NCBI GenBank assembly: GCA_016710745.1 | Contig: JADJVB010000013.1 | Span: 310,001 to 374,000 of the forward strand | Direction of reading: 5' to 3' | Source of the DNA: Chitinophagaceae bacterium | GTDB lineage: Bacteria > Bacteroidota > Bacteroidia > Chitinophagales > Chitinophagaceae | DNA: 64,000 nucleotides | Shown here: in pieces, positions 52,956 to 61,176 of the stretch | Position numbering within the stretch: the first letter of the stretch is position 1 | Layout of the letters: each line of letters begins with the position of its first letter | The notes under the pieces: model-generated | Databases searched by the model: none | What the model was told of the DNA's origin: nothing | What the model saw: the letters and a program-made list of their open reading frames with translations, nothing else | Program-made: the position numbers and the translations under genes

Positions 52956-53792
52956 TTATCTTAAGATGATCGTTCTTGGCGCTCTTCCATCTATAGAAAT
53001 AGTAGCCAGGTTATCACAGACGCCATTACCAAAATCGATAGTAGCGTAATGATTTGGCCCCTGTACTTTTAAAATACCCATATCAATATTGGCACAGGCG
53101 TTTTTCTTTTGCAAAGCATTTAAAACGGTACATTCCCTGATTTTTCCTTCGGAGTTGGTTACCTTATGGTTACCCGTAACCGAAAAAATATCGTCAATGA
53201 TAGTAGGTGTGCCAACGCCTGCTGTTTGCGTTACATACCGGGTGCCTTCATGCAACCAATATTTGGCGTTTGGAGCGGTGATTTTACCGTTTTGGGTAAC
53301 CCTTGTCCAGCTCCTGCTGCCAGGTGCACTGGTATTAGTCCAGATATAGGTTCCTTCTACTTTGTAGAAATTAACATAGTAATTAGTAAAAGTCATAGTG
53401 GCCACACTGCCGGTTTTTCTAACAGAATCGGTGAGTACAATGTTTATTATACCACTACGGGTGATACCATTGTGTGTGCAGGAAGCACCAAAATCAATAA
53501 CAATTGTTTTTGGAAAACCAACGGCTGGTGTTATCGTAACCGTGGCACAGGGAATTACATTAGTTACTGGTTCGGGTGCAAAATTACCCGCAACATTGTT
53601 ATCCTGGGCAATTTCCATAAATACATCATTGGCGTCTTCGGCTAAATTATCAGAAATAGCCTGGTCACCACTGAGTTCAAAAGTGGTTTCGATCTCGTCA
53701 ACGGCGTCGGCCAGCTTTTCTTTTTTGCATGAATTCAGGCCAATAGTAAGTGAAACTACAGCCGTAGCTAACAGATAATGTTTAATTTTCAT
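52956..53792 (-). CDS. Hypothetical lipoprotein, paralogue of 54639-55562
   Basis: This 278-residue product has a lipoprotein signal ending LNSC and a mature region with shared strings also found in the protein at 54639-55562. Examples are FPKTIVIDFG near the start, the VEGTYIWTNTSAPGSRSWTRV / NGKITAPN block, and a C-terminal TIDFGNGVCDN. The two are clear paralogues around a deacetylase gene. Cys residues in CTHNG, CTVLN, CAN and CDN could form disulphides. No function known. Confidence 0.82.
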   Translation of the reverse strand: MKIKHYLLATAVVSLTIGLNSCKKEKLADAVDEIETTFELSGDQAISDNLAEDANDVFMEIAQDNNVAGNFAPEPVTNVIPCATVTITPAVGFPKTIVIDFGASCTHNGITRSGIINIVLTDSVRKTGSVATMTFTNYYVNFYKVEGTYIWTNTSAPGSRSWTRVTQNGKITAPNAKYWLHEGTRYVTQTAGVGTPTIIDDIFSVTGNHKVTNSEGKIRECTVLNALQKKNACANIDMGILKVQGPNHYATIDFGNGVCDNLATISIDGRAPRTIILR

Positions 53793-53856
53793 GATTTTTG
53801 AGTTTTAAGTTAGGTAAGACTTAATTAATAGTGAATGGTTTAATCAGGTTAAAAAA

Positions 53857-53864
53857 TTAATTTG
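53857..53864 (+). promoter_or_regulatory. Possible -7 box TTAATTTG of the deacetylase gene
   Basis: TTAATTTG has one mismatch to TAnnTTTG and ends four bases before the ATG at 53869. Confidence 0.35.
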
Positions 53865-53868
53865 CCAT

Positions 53869-54495
53869 ATGATGTACATCGCAAAAACGCCAAAATGGGT
53901 AAAGAAATTGTTTCCCGGTAGTATTTGGGAGATGCCAGTTTCAAAAAAAGCCATTTACCTGACTTTTGACGATGGCCCGCATCCCGACATCACTTCATTT
54001 GTGCTGGATGAACTGAGCAAATACGATGCCAAGGCAACTTTTTTTTGCGTAGGTAAGAACGTGCTGGATCATCCTGCGGTATTTGATAGGATAATAAAGG
54101 AGGGGCATGCCGTTGGAAATCACACCTATGACCACCTTGATGGCTGGAAAACCGGAAATGCTAAATATTTGCAAAATATAGCTAAGGCACAGAACCTTAT
54201 TGATTCCAATTTGTTCAGACCGCCTTATGGCCGAATAACCCGAACGCAGAGCAGGCATTTATCGCAACTGGAGAAACCTTTTAAAATTATTATGTGGAGC
54301 GTTTTAAGCGGCGATTTTGATGACAACATCACTCCGGAGCAATGTTGTGAAATGGTTTTGAAAAATGCCAGAACCGGTTCTGTGATTGTGTTTCACGACA
54401 GTGAAAAGGCAAATGTACGGATGCGGTATGCTTTGCCGCTGGTATTAAAAAAATTTACGGAAAAAGGGTATCAGTTCGAAAAAATTGTGTTTTGA
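53869..54495 (+). CDS. Polysaccharide deacetylase (NodB-type)
   Basis: The 208-residue product has the NodB/CE4 motifs in order: TFDDGP at 32-37 (Asp34 base, Asp35 metal), HTYDH at 85-89 (His ligands), and FRPPYGR. Later, WSVLSGDFD and IVFHDS carry the remaining catalytic residues. It would remove acetyl groups from N-acetylated sugars such as peptidoglycan or chitin-like polymers. It lacks a signal peptide but has a hydrophobic, basic N-terminus. It lies between two paralogous lipoproteins on the opposite strand. Confidence 0.92.
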   Translation: MMYIAKTPKWVKKLFPGSIWEMPVSKKAIYLTFDDGPHPDITSFVLDELSKYDAKATFFCVGKNVLDHPAVFDRIIKEGHAVGNHTYDHLDGWKTGNAKYLQNIAKAQNLIDSNLFRPPYGRITRTQSRHLSQLEKPFKIIMWSVLSGDFDDNITPEQCCEMVLKNARTGSVIVFHDSEKANVRMRYALPLVLKKFTEKGYQFEKIVF

Positions 54496-54533
54496 TCAAT
54501 CCTTTAAATGATTGGATTTTAGTTAAAAAAATT

Positions 54534-54562
54534 GGGCCGGGGTAGAAACCCTGGCCCGTTTT
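54534..54562 (+). terminator. Terminator of the deacetylase gene
   Basis: GGGCCGGGGT pairs with ACCCTGGCCC, with one G-T wobble, and a T-run follows. Confidence 0.7.
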
Positions 54563-54638
54563 TAATCCGTACCCTATGAAAACTGAGTTAAAAATACATT
54601 GTTGTTGTTAAATTAGCAACAATTTTTTTAACAGGTTT

Positions 54639-55562
54639 CTATAGGGTTATAATATGAGGCACTCCATTAATATAGAGAATAGCCTGGTTATCGCAGCTGC
54701 CATCGCCATAATCCAGCAGGGCGGTCCGTCCGTCACGCGTCAACCTTACTTTTCCTTTTACTATCCAGCGGCAATTGAATTTCTTAATTAATGGGTCAAC
54801 AATGAGTGCGCCCCAGGTATGACCTCCTGAATTTGAGCCACTTGCACTTCCTTCAATTCGGTAAACATCATCTAAAGGGAAATTAGGTGTGCCATTACCG
54901 GCAATTTGTAAAACATCTTTTACGCTATTCCATTGCTTCCACCTGTTATTGTTGGTATTGGTGATCTTACCGTTGATAACTTTAACCTTCCATCCCTGCA
55001 TATTGCTGGTACTGGTATTTTCGGTAATATGGGTGCCTTCAATGTGAAAACTGTCTACAAAGTAGCGAACAAAGGTTGTAGATACTTTTGCACCCGGAAC
55101 ACGCATCGGATTGGTATAAATAGATACGATCTTACCTTTTCTGAACTTGCCATCGCGACCCAGGCAGCCATCACCAAAATCGATCGTCACAGTTTTTGGA
55201 AAAACGTGCGGAATGTTTGGAACAACGGTAATGGTATAGCAACGGAGGTTACTGGGGTTAGTGGTTGCGCCCAGTTCTCCAAGGCCTGATACGTTGGCAC
55301 TAACGCCAAGGTCTTCGCCAACTTCAGCAGTATTCATACTGGCGGTAATATTGAATACATCGTCAAATTGTTTTTCTGCATCGGCATCTTCCACGGTCAC
55401 TTCAGTCATCGCAGCTACTTCAGTGGCTTCGGTTGATGTGGTGGTGGTCGTTGGATCTACAGGAGCAATAAAACTATCGTCTTTTTTACATCCGGTGAAT
55501 GTAATAGCCGCGATAAGGCCGAGTGCCAGAAGCCATGTAGGCAGGTTTAAAGTCTTTTTCAT
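54639..55562 (-). CDS. Hypothetical lipoprotein, paralogue of 52956-53792
   Basis: This 307-residue product has a lipobox ending TFTGC and shares the same layout as the protein at 52956-53792. FPKTVTIDFGDGC, FHIEGTHITENTSTSN, VINGKITNTNN and LLDYGDGSCDN match the paralogue. It has an extra Thr/Ser-rich linker after the lipid anchor (DPTTTTTSTEATEV). Function unknown. The two copies probably arose by duplication. Confidence 0.82.
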   Translation of the reverse strand: MKKTLNLPTWLLALGLIAAITFTGCKKDDSFIAPVDPTTTTTSTEATEVAAMTEVTVEDADAEKQFDDVFNITASMNTAEVGEDLGVSANVSGLGELGATTNPSNLRCYTITVVPNIPHVFPKTVTIDFGDGCLGRDGKFRKGKIVSIYTNPMRVPGAKVSTTFVRYFVDSFHIEGTHITENTSTSNMQGWKVKVINGKITNTNNNRWKQWNSVKDVLQIAGNGTPNFPLDDVYRIEGSASGSNSGGHTWGALIVDPLIKKFNCRWIVKGKVRLTRDGRTALLDYGDGSCDNQAILYINGVPHIITL

Positions 55563-55686
55563 AAAGAATAAATTTAGTTAATAAAAAAAGGTGAATAATA
55601 CGAACCCATTTAAGACTGCGGGAGAAAACTAAAGTTTAAAATATCGTTAATTATTTTTTAGGCATTTTTGCATTTCAATATACATT

Positions 55687-56451
55687 ATGCTGATAGACAC
55701 CCATTGCCATTTATATCTGGAAGAATTTAAAGCAGATATAGATGATGTAATTAGCAGGGCTGAGAGCGAATCGGTTCAAAAGTTTTATTTACCAGGAATC
55801 GATAGTTCCGAAATAGGAAATATGCTTTCATTGGAAGCCAGTTTCCCCGGCACCTGTTTTGCCATGATGGGACTGCATCCCTGTTCGGTTAAAGAAAATT
55901 ACCTGGAAGAACTGGCTATCGTGGAAAATTGGCTCTCGCAAAGAAAGTTCGCTGCCGTGGGTGAGATCGGACTGGATTTTTACTGGGATAAAACCTTCGT
56001 TAGCCAGCAATATGAGGCTTTCAGGACGCAGATCGGGCTATCTATTCAGTATCGGCTGCCCATTGTTATTCATACCCGAAACGCCATGCAGGAAACCATT
56101 GATGTGGTAAAAGAATATGTGCCCAAAGGGATAAGGGGTATTTTTCATTGCTTTGGTGGTTCAGTTGAACATGCTAGAGAGATCATAGATGCAGGATTCG
56201 CATTGGGTATCGGAGGGGTGCTTACCTATAAGAAATCGGGATTGGACCAGGTATTGGAAAAAATTGACCTGCAGCACCTGGTATTAGAGACCGATTCGCC
56301 CTATCTAACACCCGTGCCGTTTAGAGGAAAAAGAAACGAAAGCAGTTATATTAAATATGTTGCGCAAAGACTGGCGGAGGTGAAAAATGTTTCGATCGAA
56401 GAGGTTGAAGCAATAACTACAGCCAATGCCGAAAAAATATTCGGCATATAA
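55687..56451 (+). CDS. TatD family metal-dependent hydrolase
   Basis: The 254-residue TIM-barrel protein has the TatD ligands: DTHCHLYLEEF (His-x-His) at the start, GEIGLDFYWD with Glu, HTRNAMQETI, FHCFGG and LETDSPYLTP with the final Asp. It is probably a 3'-5' exonuclease or DNase. Family members in this phylum are annotated as TatD/YcfH-type. Its stop is about 35 bases before tRNA-Ser. Confidence 0.92.
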   Translation: MLIDTHCHLYLEEFKADIDDVISRAESESVQKFYLPGIDSSEIGNMLSLEASFPGTCFAMMGLHPCSVKENYLEELAIVENWLSQRKFAAVGEIGLDFYWDKTFVSQQYEAFRTQIGLSIQYRLPIVIHTRNAMQETIDVVKEYVPKGIRGIFHCFGGSVEHAREIIDAGFALGIGGVLTYKKSGLDQVLEKIDLQHLVLETDSPYLTPVPFRGKRNESSYIKYVAQRLAEVKNVSIEEVEAITTANAEKIFGI

Positions 56452-56485
56452 GTGTTGAAACTGTATTTTTGCCACCCATTAATTT

Positions 56486-56572
56486 GGAGACTTGTCCGAG
56501 TGGCTGAAGGAGCACGCTTGGAAAGCGTGTGTAGGGGAAACTCTACCGAGGGTTCGAATCCCTCAGTCTCCG
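56486..56572 (+). tRNA. tRNA-Ser (anticodon GGA)
   Basis: The acceptor arms GGAGACT and AGTCTCC pair, the anticodon loop reads TTGGAAA (GGA) within CACGC/GCGTG, a long variable arm is present (as in Ser tRNAs), and the T-loop is TTCGAAT. The 3' CCA is not encoded. Confidence 0.95.
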
Positions 56573-56576
56573 CTTT

Positions 56577-56604
56577 ACCCTCCATAGCCTTGGCGACGGA
56601 GGGT
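56577..56604 (+). repeat. Palindromic repeat unit R1
   Basis: The unit has arms ACCCTCC and GGAGGGT around a 14-base centre ATAGCCTTGGCGAC. It starts five bases after the tRNA. Confidence 0.7.
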
Positions 56605-56612
56605 TTTTCTTT

Positions 56613-56640
56613 ACCCTCCATAGTCTTGGCGACGGAGGGT
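56613..56640 (+). repeat. Palindromic repeat unit R2
   Basis: This is identical to R1 except one base (T for C in the centre), 36 bases downstream. Confidence 0.7.
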
Positions 56641-56642
56641 TT

Positions 56643-56667
56643 CCCCATAGCTTCAGCGACGAAGGGT
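56643..56667 (+). repeat. Diverged palindromic repeat unit R3
   Basis: CCCCATAGCTTCAGCGAC and GAAGGGTT match R1 with changes. It is the third member of the cluster. Confidence 0.5.
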
Positions 56668-56807
56668 TATCCCAAACAAGCTCGGCAATGGAAGCGCTGA
56701 CATCTTAAAATTTATACCGGCATGCCATTTATTTTCCTGAAAAAAGCTGCTTTAAAAGTTTTTTCTTTTATAATTTTAAACAATTGAAGTGTCTGAATAT
56801 CGTACCC

Positions 56808-57047
56808 ATGAATCAAACAGTGTACATTCTCAAATGTAGCGATGGTGCATGTGATACCGGTTGTACCAATAACATGTAAGAAAGACTATCCCGCCATCAG
56901 AAAGGGTACGTTGATGCAACAAAAAACAGGCGTCCGGTTTGGTTGTTTTTTTATTGTGTATTCACCGATAAGTCAAAAGCCTTTGAATTTGAAAAATATT
57001 TAAAATCGGGTTCGGGCATTGCGTTTAGAAACAAACATTTATTATAA
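56808..57047 (+). pseudogene. Inactivated GIY-YIG nuclease gene
   Basis: Reading from ATG at 56808 gives VYILKCSDGACDTGCTNNM, a stop (TAA at 56877-56879), then ERLSRHQKGYVDATKNRRPV, FFYCVFTDKSKAFEFEKYLKS and GSGIAFRNKHLL to a natural stop. This is a small GIY-YIG nuclease of 79 residues that reads through in one frame except for a nonsense codon where Glu or Lys normally stands. The usual YYTG motif is also altered to CDTG, so the catalytic Tyr is lost. The gene is flanked by copies of the R1-R4 repeat. Confidence 0.85.
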
Positions 57048-57049
57048 GT

Positions 57050-57075
57050 GCCTCCTTCGTTGAAGCTACGGAGCA
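57050..57075 (-). repeat. Palindromic repeat unit R4, inverted orientation
   Basis: On the minus strand the sequence resembles R1 and R3, with GCTCCGTAGCTTCAACGAAG. It lies three bases after the pseudogene stop, so R1-R3 and R4 bracket the pseudogene as inverted repeats. Confidence 0.55.
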
Positions 57076-57125
57076 TTTGTCATCCTCAATTGTTGTGTAT
57101 CATTGGTCAGTTTCGGGATTTGTTT

Positions 57126-58448
57126 TTACTCCAATACCTTCTCCATGTTAGTGCTACGTGATCCCTTTATTAAAATGACCGTATCCTGGAAATGTTGATC
57201 TATAAACCAGTCCCGGGCCTGCTCTGCATTTTCGAAATAAGTATAGTTATGGGTCACCTGTTTAAAATCGCCGCCAACCAAAACCACCTGTTTCCAATTG
57301 TTTTTATTAATAAGCTCAATTAATTTTTGGTGCTCGGCGATACTTTCCAAACCCAATTCCATCATGCCGCCCAGCATCAGCACTTTATCCGTTATAACTT
57401 TTACGGTGCCTGCAGACAATATTAATTTCGAGAAATTTTCTATGGCAGCGGCCATACTGGTTGGATTCGCATTGTATGCGTCTAAGATAATTTTGTTACC
57501 CTCTTTTTCAATCAGCTGTGAACGGCTGTTTGCCGGTAAATAATTTTCCAGGGCTGACTTAATTTTTTCATCGGGCACTTCAAAATATTTGCCAATGGTT
57601 ACAGCAAGCAGCACATTGGGCAAATTATATTCTCCCACGAGGTTGGTTTTGATGGTATCCAGAGAGTTGCTACCGGTAATGGATACCTGTAAAAAAGGGG
57701 CGCTGCTTATTACGCTGCCGGTTATGGTTGCCTCTGTTGTTCCGTACCTGATAATGGCAGGAATTCCTTTGCTCATCTCACGCAAATAGCTATAGTTCCA
57801 CATAACAAACGCAGTTCCATGATACCGCCTCAGGTAATCAAATAATTCACCCTTCCCCTTCCGGATTCCTTCTTCGCCGCCAAAACCTTCCAGGTGTGCT
57901 TTACCACAGTTTGTTATAACGCCGTGAGTAGGCATGCAGTATTCGCAATAGCCCGCGATTTCAAGTTGATGATTGGCGCCCATCTCAATGATCGCCATCT
58001 CAACATCCGGTTTTATTTTCAAAAGGGTAAGTGGTATGCCGATATGGTTATTGAGGTTGCCCTCGGTTGTGTAAGTTTTATAGGTAGTGGATAAAACGGC
58101 ATGTATTAATTCCTTTGACGTTGTTTTGCCGTTACTACCGGTGATCGCGATAAACGGAATTTGTTTTTCGGATGATGATAACAGAAATTGCCTGCGGTGG
58201 TGATGAGCCAGGTTTTGCAGGGTGCTCAACACATCATCAACCAAAATAACCCGATCATTGTTTTCGCCAGCAGGTTCATCAACAATAGCGTAGGCTGCAC
58301 CGGCTTTTAACGCAGTTAATGCAAATTGATTTCCATTGAAATTCGGTCCCTTCAGGGCAAAAAATAAATCACCTGGAATTATTTTTCTGGTGTCGGTTTG
58401 TATGCCGGGGTGCCGCAGGAATATATCATATAGCGCTGTTATTTCCAT
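57126..58448 (-). CDS. murF: UDP-N-acetylmuramoyl-tripeptide-D-alanyl-D-alanine ligase
   Basis: The 440-residue enzyme adds D-Ala-D-Ala to the UDP-MurNAc-tripeptide in peptidoglycan synthesis. It has the ATP loop GSNGKTT from 104, the metal-ligand Glu region IIEMGANHQLEI, the CGKAHLEGFG segment, and the MurF hallmark YNANP at 325-329. Unlike the MurF half of the fusion at 36445-38937, all motifs are canonical. An exact TAATTTTG box lies four bases before its ATG. It follows gldJ on the minus strand after a terminator. Confidence 0.95.
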   Translation of the reverse strand: MEITALYDIFLRHPGIQTDTRKIIPGDLFFALKGPNFNGNQFALTALKAGAAYAIVDEPAGENNDRVILVDDVLSTLQNLAHHHRRQFLLSSSEKQIPFIAITGSNGKTTSKELIHAVLSTTYKTYTTEGNLNNHIGIPLTLLKIKPDVEMAIIEMGANHQLEIAGYCEYCMPTHGVITNCGKAHLEGFGGEEGIRKGKGELFDYLRRYHGTAFVMWNYSYLREMSKGIPAIIRYGTTEATITGSVISSAPFLQVSITGSNSLDTIKTNLVGEYNLPNVLLAVTIGKYFEVPDEKIKSALENYLPANSRSQLIEKEGNKIILDAYNANPTSMAAAIENFSKLILSAGTVKVITDKVLMLGGMMELGLESIAEHQKLIELINKNNWKQVVLVGGDFKQVTHNYTYFENAEQARDWFIDQHFQDTVILIKGSRSTNMEKVLE

Positions 58449-58452
58449 CTGT

Positions 58453-58460
58453 CAAAATTA
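58453..58460 (-). promoter_or_regulatory. Exact -7 box TAATTTTG of murF
   Basis: On the minus strand TAATTTTG is followed by ACAG and the ATG. The spacing is the same as at gltX and nadE. Confidence 0.55.
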
Positions 58461-58484
58461 AAGGGAACTGTTTAATAACAGGCA

Positions 58485-58516
58485 TAAAAAAACCTCCCGT
58501 ATGTAGGGGAGGTTTT
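58485..58516 (-). terminator. Terminator of gldJ
   Basis: The arms AAAACCTCCC and GGGAGGTTTT form a stem around an eight-base loop and are followed on the minus strand by a T-run. The murF promoter lies immediately beyond it. Confidence 0.78.
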
Positions 58517-58533
58517 ATATTATGATACAAAGC

Positions 58534-60114
58534 TTATTTCTTCTTTTTCCCCTTGCGTGAATTTTGTTTACGCTTTCCAAAAATATTACCTTCTTTAAAT
58601 CCAGGTCCTTCTGGCGGACCTAAATAAGTTTGTGCACAACGGAAACCAACCGTACTGGCCGATTGATCTTCCTGCATAAACCTGCGGGTGCCGGGCGATA
58701 ACCAATAAGGCCTGTCGTTCCAGCTACCACCTTTAATAACCCTCGATTCATCACTGATCAATGAGGAGATTCCATATCCATAACTAACACCACTGGCCGA
58801 ATCACCATCCAGGTAATTGATTACATCATTCTTCTGGTAATTTGCACGATTGGCAACTTCTTCGTCGGCAATATCCACTTTCTTCAAACGACCCATGCTG
58901 TCTCTCTCATACTCACCGCTTGGGTTCTTATAGTATTTCTGAAATTTATTTCCACGGAAATAGTTGAAATCCTGTCCGTCGGTAGGTGTCATTGGTCTGT
59001 ACACGTCTCCAACCCACTCACTAACATTACCACTCATATTGTATAATCCAAATGCATTTGGATAAAATGATTTGATATTACCAGGGATAGCGGCACGGTC
59101 ATTTAATCCTCCGGCAACACCCATATTATCGCCACTACCACGTTTAAAGTTAGCTAAGAACTTACCCTGCCAGCTTCCACGACGGTTATCGCGCAATCCA
59201 TTTGGATTATTACTCCAGGAATAGATCTGCTGATTAGAGAACAATTCTTCACCGCTCTTTTTTTCAGATTTACGCGGATTGGGGTTTTGTGCCAACATAC
59301 CATAAGCAGCGTATTCCCACTCGGCTTCCGTTGGTAAACGATATCCCATATTCAGGATACCATCGTCCATGCGAACGGTAGACCGGGGTTTTCCGTTAAC
59401 ATCTTTTAAGGCCGATTTTTTAGGTTTATTTCTGCCCTGGATCATATCAGGAGCCATTAGATAAGTTTCTGTATTAAAAGAGCCATCAGCACCGGCACCC
59501 TTCATTTCACGCTTAATAGCGTCTTTTTTCAGGTAACCCTTGCTTTGCAGGTTTAATTCATTTACACGGTCGGTTCTCCAGATGCAAAAATCGTGAGCCT
59601 GGCGCCAGCTAACACCAACTACAGGATAGTAGTTGTAAGATGGGAACCGGAAATAATATTCAACATAAGGCTCATTATAGGCCAATTCTTCACGCCATAC
59701 CAGGGTATCGGGCAAAGCCTTGTTCAAAATGGCGGTATCATCAGAAAACGTATTTTGCAGCCAATACAGGTATTCGCGATAGTGCACATTGGCAACTTCT
59801 GTTTCGTCGATGAAAAAAGAAGGTACAGTAATACGACGCGGAACATTGTTCCAGTCGCCCATTACATCCTCATCTTTAGCACCCATCACAAAGGAGCCAC
59901 CCTGCACAAAAACCAATCCTGGTCCTGCTTTTGGGTATTTAACTTTCGAAACATGGAAGTTTCCCATATTCTTATCATCGTAATTCCAGCCGGTAGCAGA
60001 TGATTTACTTTGTTTTTTGCCGAAAAGTCCGCCTTTTCTACACGCACTTAAGGAGAGTGCAGCAATCACCAGAATCATCGCATTTTTACCAGAAAATAGA
60101 TTTGTCATGTTCAT
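58534..60114 (-). CDS. gldJ: Gliding motility lipoprotein GldJ (formylglycine-generating-enzyme-like fold)
   Basis: GldJ is an outer-membrane lipoprotein needed for gliding and for stability of other type IX components. The 526-residue product has a lipobox ending SLSAC, a TGWNYDDKNMGNF start, and a sulfatase-modifying-factor-like fold with GPGLVFVQGGSFVMGAKDED, SFFIDETEVANVHYREYLYWL, and GYRLPTEAEWEYAAYG. The C-terminal tail is very basic (KRKQNSRKGKKKK). GldK is the main alternative name. The TGW...N and ETEVANVHYREYLYWL strings favour GldJ, as does the neighbouring porV. Confidence 0.88.
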   Translation of the reverse strand: MNMTNLFSGKNAMILVIAALSLSACRKGGLFGKKQSKSSATGWNYDDKNMGNFHVSKVKYPKAGPGLVFVQGGSFVMGAKDEDVMGDWNNVPRRITVPSFFIDETEVANVHYREYLYWLQNTFSDDTAILNKALPDTLVWREELAYNEPYVEYYFRFPSYNYYPVVGVSWRQAHDFCIWRTDRVNELNLQSKGYLKKDAIKREMKGAGADGSFNTETYLMAPDMIQGRNKPKKSALKDVNGKPRSTVRMDDGILNMGYRLPTEAEWEYAAYGMLAQNPNPRKSEKKSGEELFSNQQIYSWSNNPNGLRDNRRGSWQGKFLANFKRGSGDNMGVAGGLNDRAAIPGNIKSFYPNAFGLYNMSGNVSEWVGDVYRPMTPTDGQDFNYFRGNKFQKYYKNPSGEYERDSMGRLKKVDIADEEVANRANYQKNDVINYLDGDSASGVSYGYGISSLISDESRVIKGGSWNDRPYWLSPGTRRFMQEDQSASTVGFRCAQTYLGPPEGPGFKEGNIFGKRKQNSRKGKKKK

Positions 60115-61176
60115 TCGTTTATAAGTATTGTTTTAACGAAGGGTTTTCTTAATTATTGTATATGAGGTTACATCGGCTGCGAATATAAAGACTTTAGGCG
60201 AAATCGAATTATTTCTGCCTTTTTTTTTAACTAAATCTGAGCAATTGTTTAGATAAATCTTTTAAAACCGGTTTAAAAGGATAAAGAAACCCGAAAAATA
60301 AAATTTTCCGGGTATTTCTGAGTCGCCACCGGATCATATTTTTTCTCTTTACAGGGCAATTAACCAGGCCGGGAAATTAATATGCGGCAGCCGGTTCATC
60401 CTACATTTTTTTCCGGATTTATTTTGAAAACGGGATAAAAAAAGAGGTACATTTTTATTCCGTGGGTACGATAAATTTTTTGATTCGGGAACAAATAAAA
60501 TGGAAAAAAGGAGAAAAAGCGGGTGGATTTCCTTTACCTGTTTAGCCGATTAACAGTTCTCATATTAACCGGCCCATTCAATAACAGGGTATGTTGAATT
60601 TCGGTGAAAGCCTTTATTGATGGCAGTTACAAGCGGGTCAACAAAAAAGGCAGAACGAAATATTTTTTTTGCCGGCACGAAACAGGAGTTAAAAAAAACA
60701 GGTTTTTTTATAAATTCTTTTTATTTTTTTTGGTTAATATGAACAAGAGTTTTAATCTTGCATACAATAAGGAACAAACGATTATTGAATTATTGATTTG
60801 TTAATTGCTGTTTGATGTTCTTTTTTAATTTGGGATTTTGTACCTTGATGAAATAATTCCGGAAAACAAATATTCCAATATCTGAAGTAAGGATTATAAG
60901 GTTTGCAATAATCATGAAGTCCGCCCGTTATTATGCTGGAACGGCAAAAAAGACGGAAATTTCGGGCTAAAAATTCCCTGAGAGGTAAATATTACTGATT
61001 TAGGGTATTGTTCTGAAGAAAAAAGCCATTATCTTTGAAAAAGTTCTTTTTTTTTAACAAGATTTTATAATTTAGTTGTTCATTTCAATAAAACTATTAT
61101 TTTTACAACATAATACAACCATTTAAACTTAACGCTTATAGAGGTACGTCTACCTAACCAAGACAAATCAAAACGC
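60115..61176. other. 1.06-kb AT-rich intergenic region between gldJ and porV
   Basis: This gap divides divergent gldJ and porV, where porU is found in many relatives. The only frame of note (60604-60804, 66 codons) is low-complexity and Lys/Phe-rich, so I reject it. It contains a small hairpin (CCCGAAAAAT...ATTTTCCGGG at 60290-60312), a near-palindrome (CTTTTAAAACCGGTTTAAAAG, around 60258-60279), long T-runs and the porV promoter. I find no RNA gene that I can name. Confidence 0.55.
61008..61037 (+). promoter_or_regulatory. Promoter of porV (TTG, 19-base spacer, TATCTTTG)
   Basis: A TTG at 61008-61010 precedes an exact TATCTTTG at 61030-61037 after 19 bases, the expected Bacteroidota spacing. 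The predicted leader is about 135 bases, unlike the leaderless genes in this window. Confidence 0.6.

Larger units (their letters stand above)
56573..57125. other. Repeat cluster and dead gene between tRNA-Ser and murF
   Basis: This 553-base stretch holds R1 to R3, a pseudogene of a GIY-YIG nuclease and an inverted copy R4, then about 50 bases without features up to the murF stop codon. No intact gene is present. Confidence 0.6.

Noticed and set aside
60604..60804. 66-codon plus-strand frame in the gldJ-porV gap
   Set aside because: It is Lys/Phe-rich and low in complexity, as expected from long A and T runs. There is no promoter box near its start.
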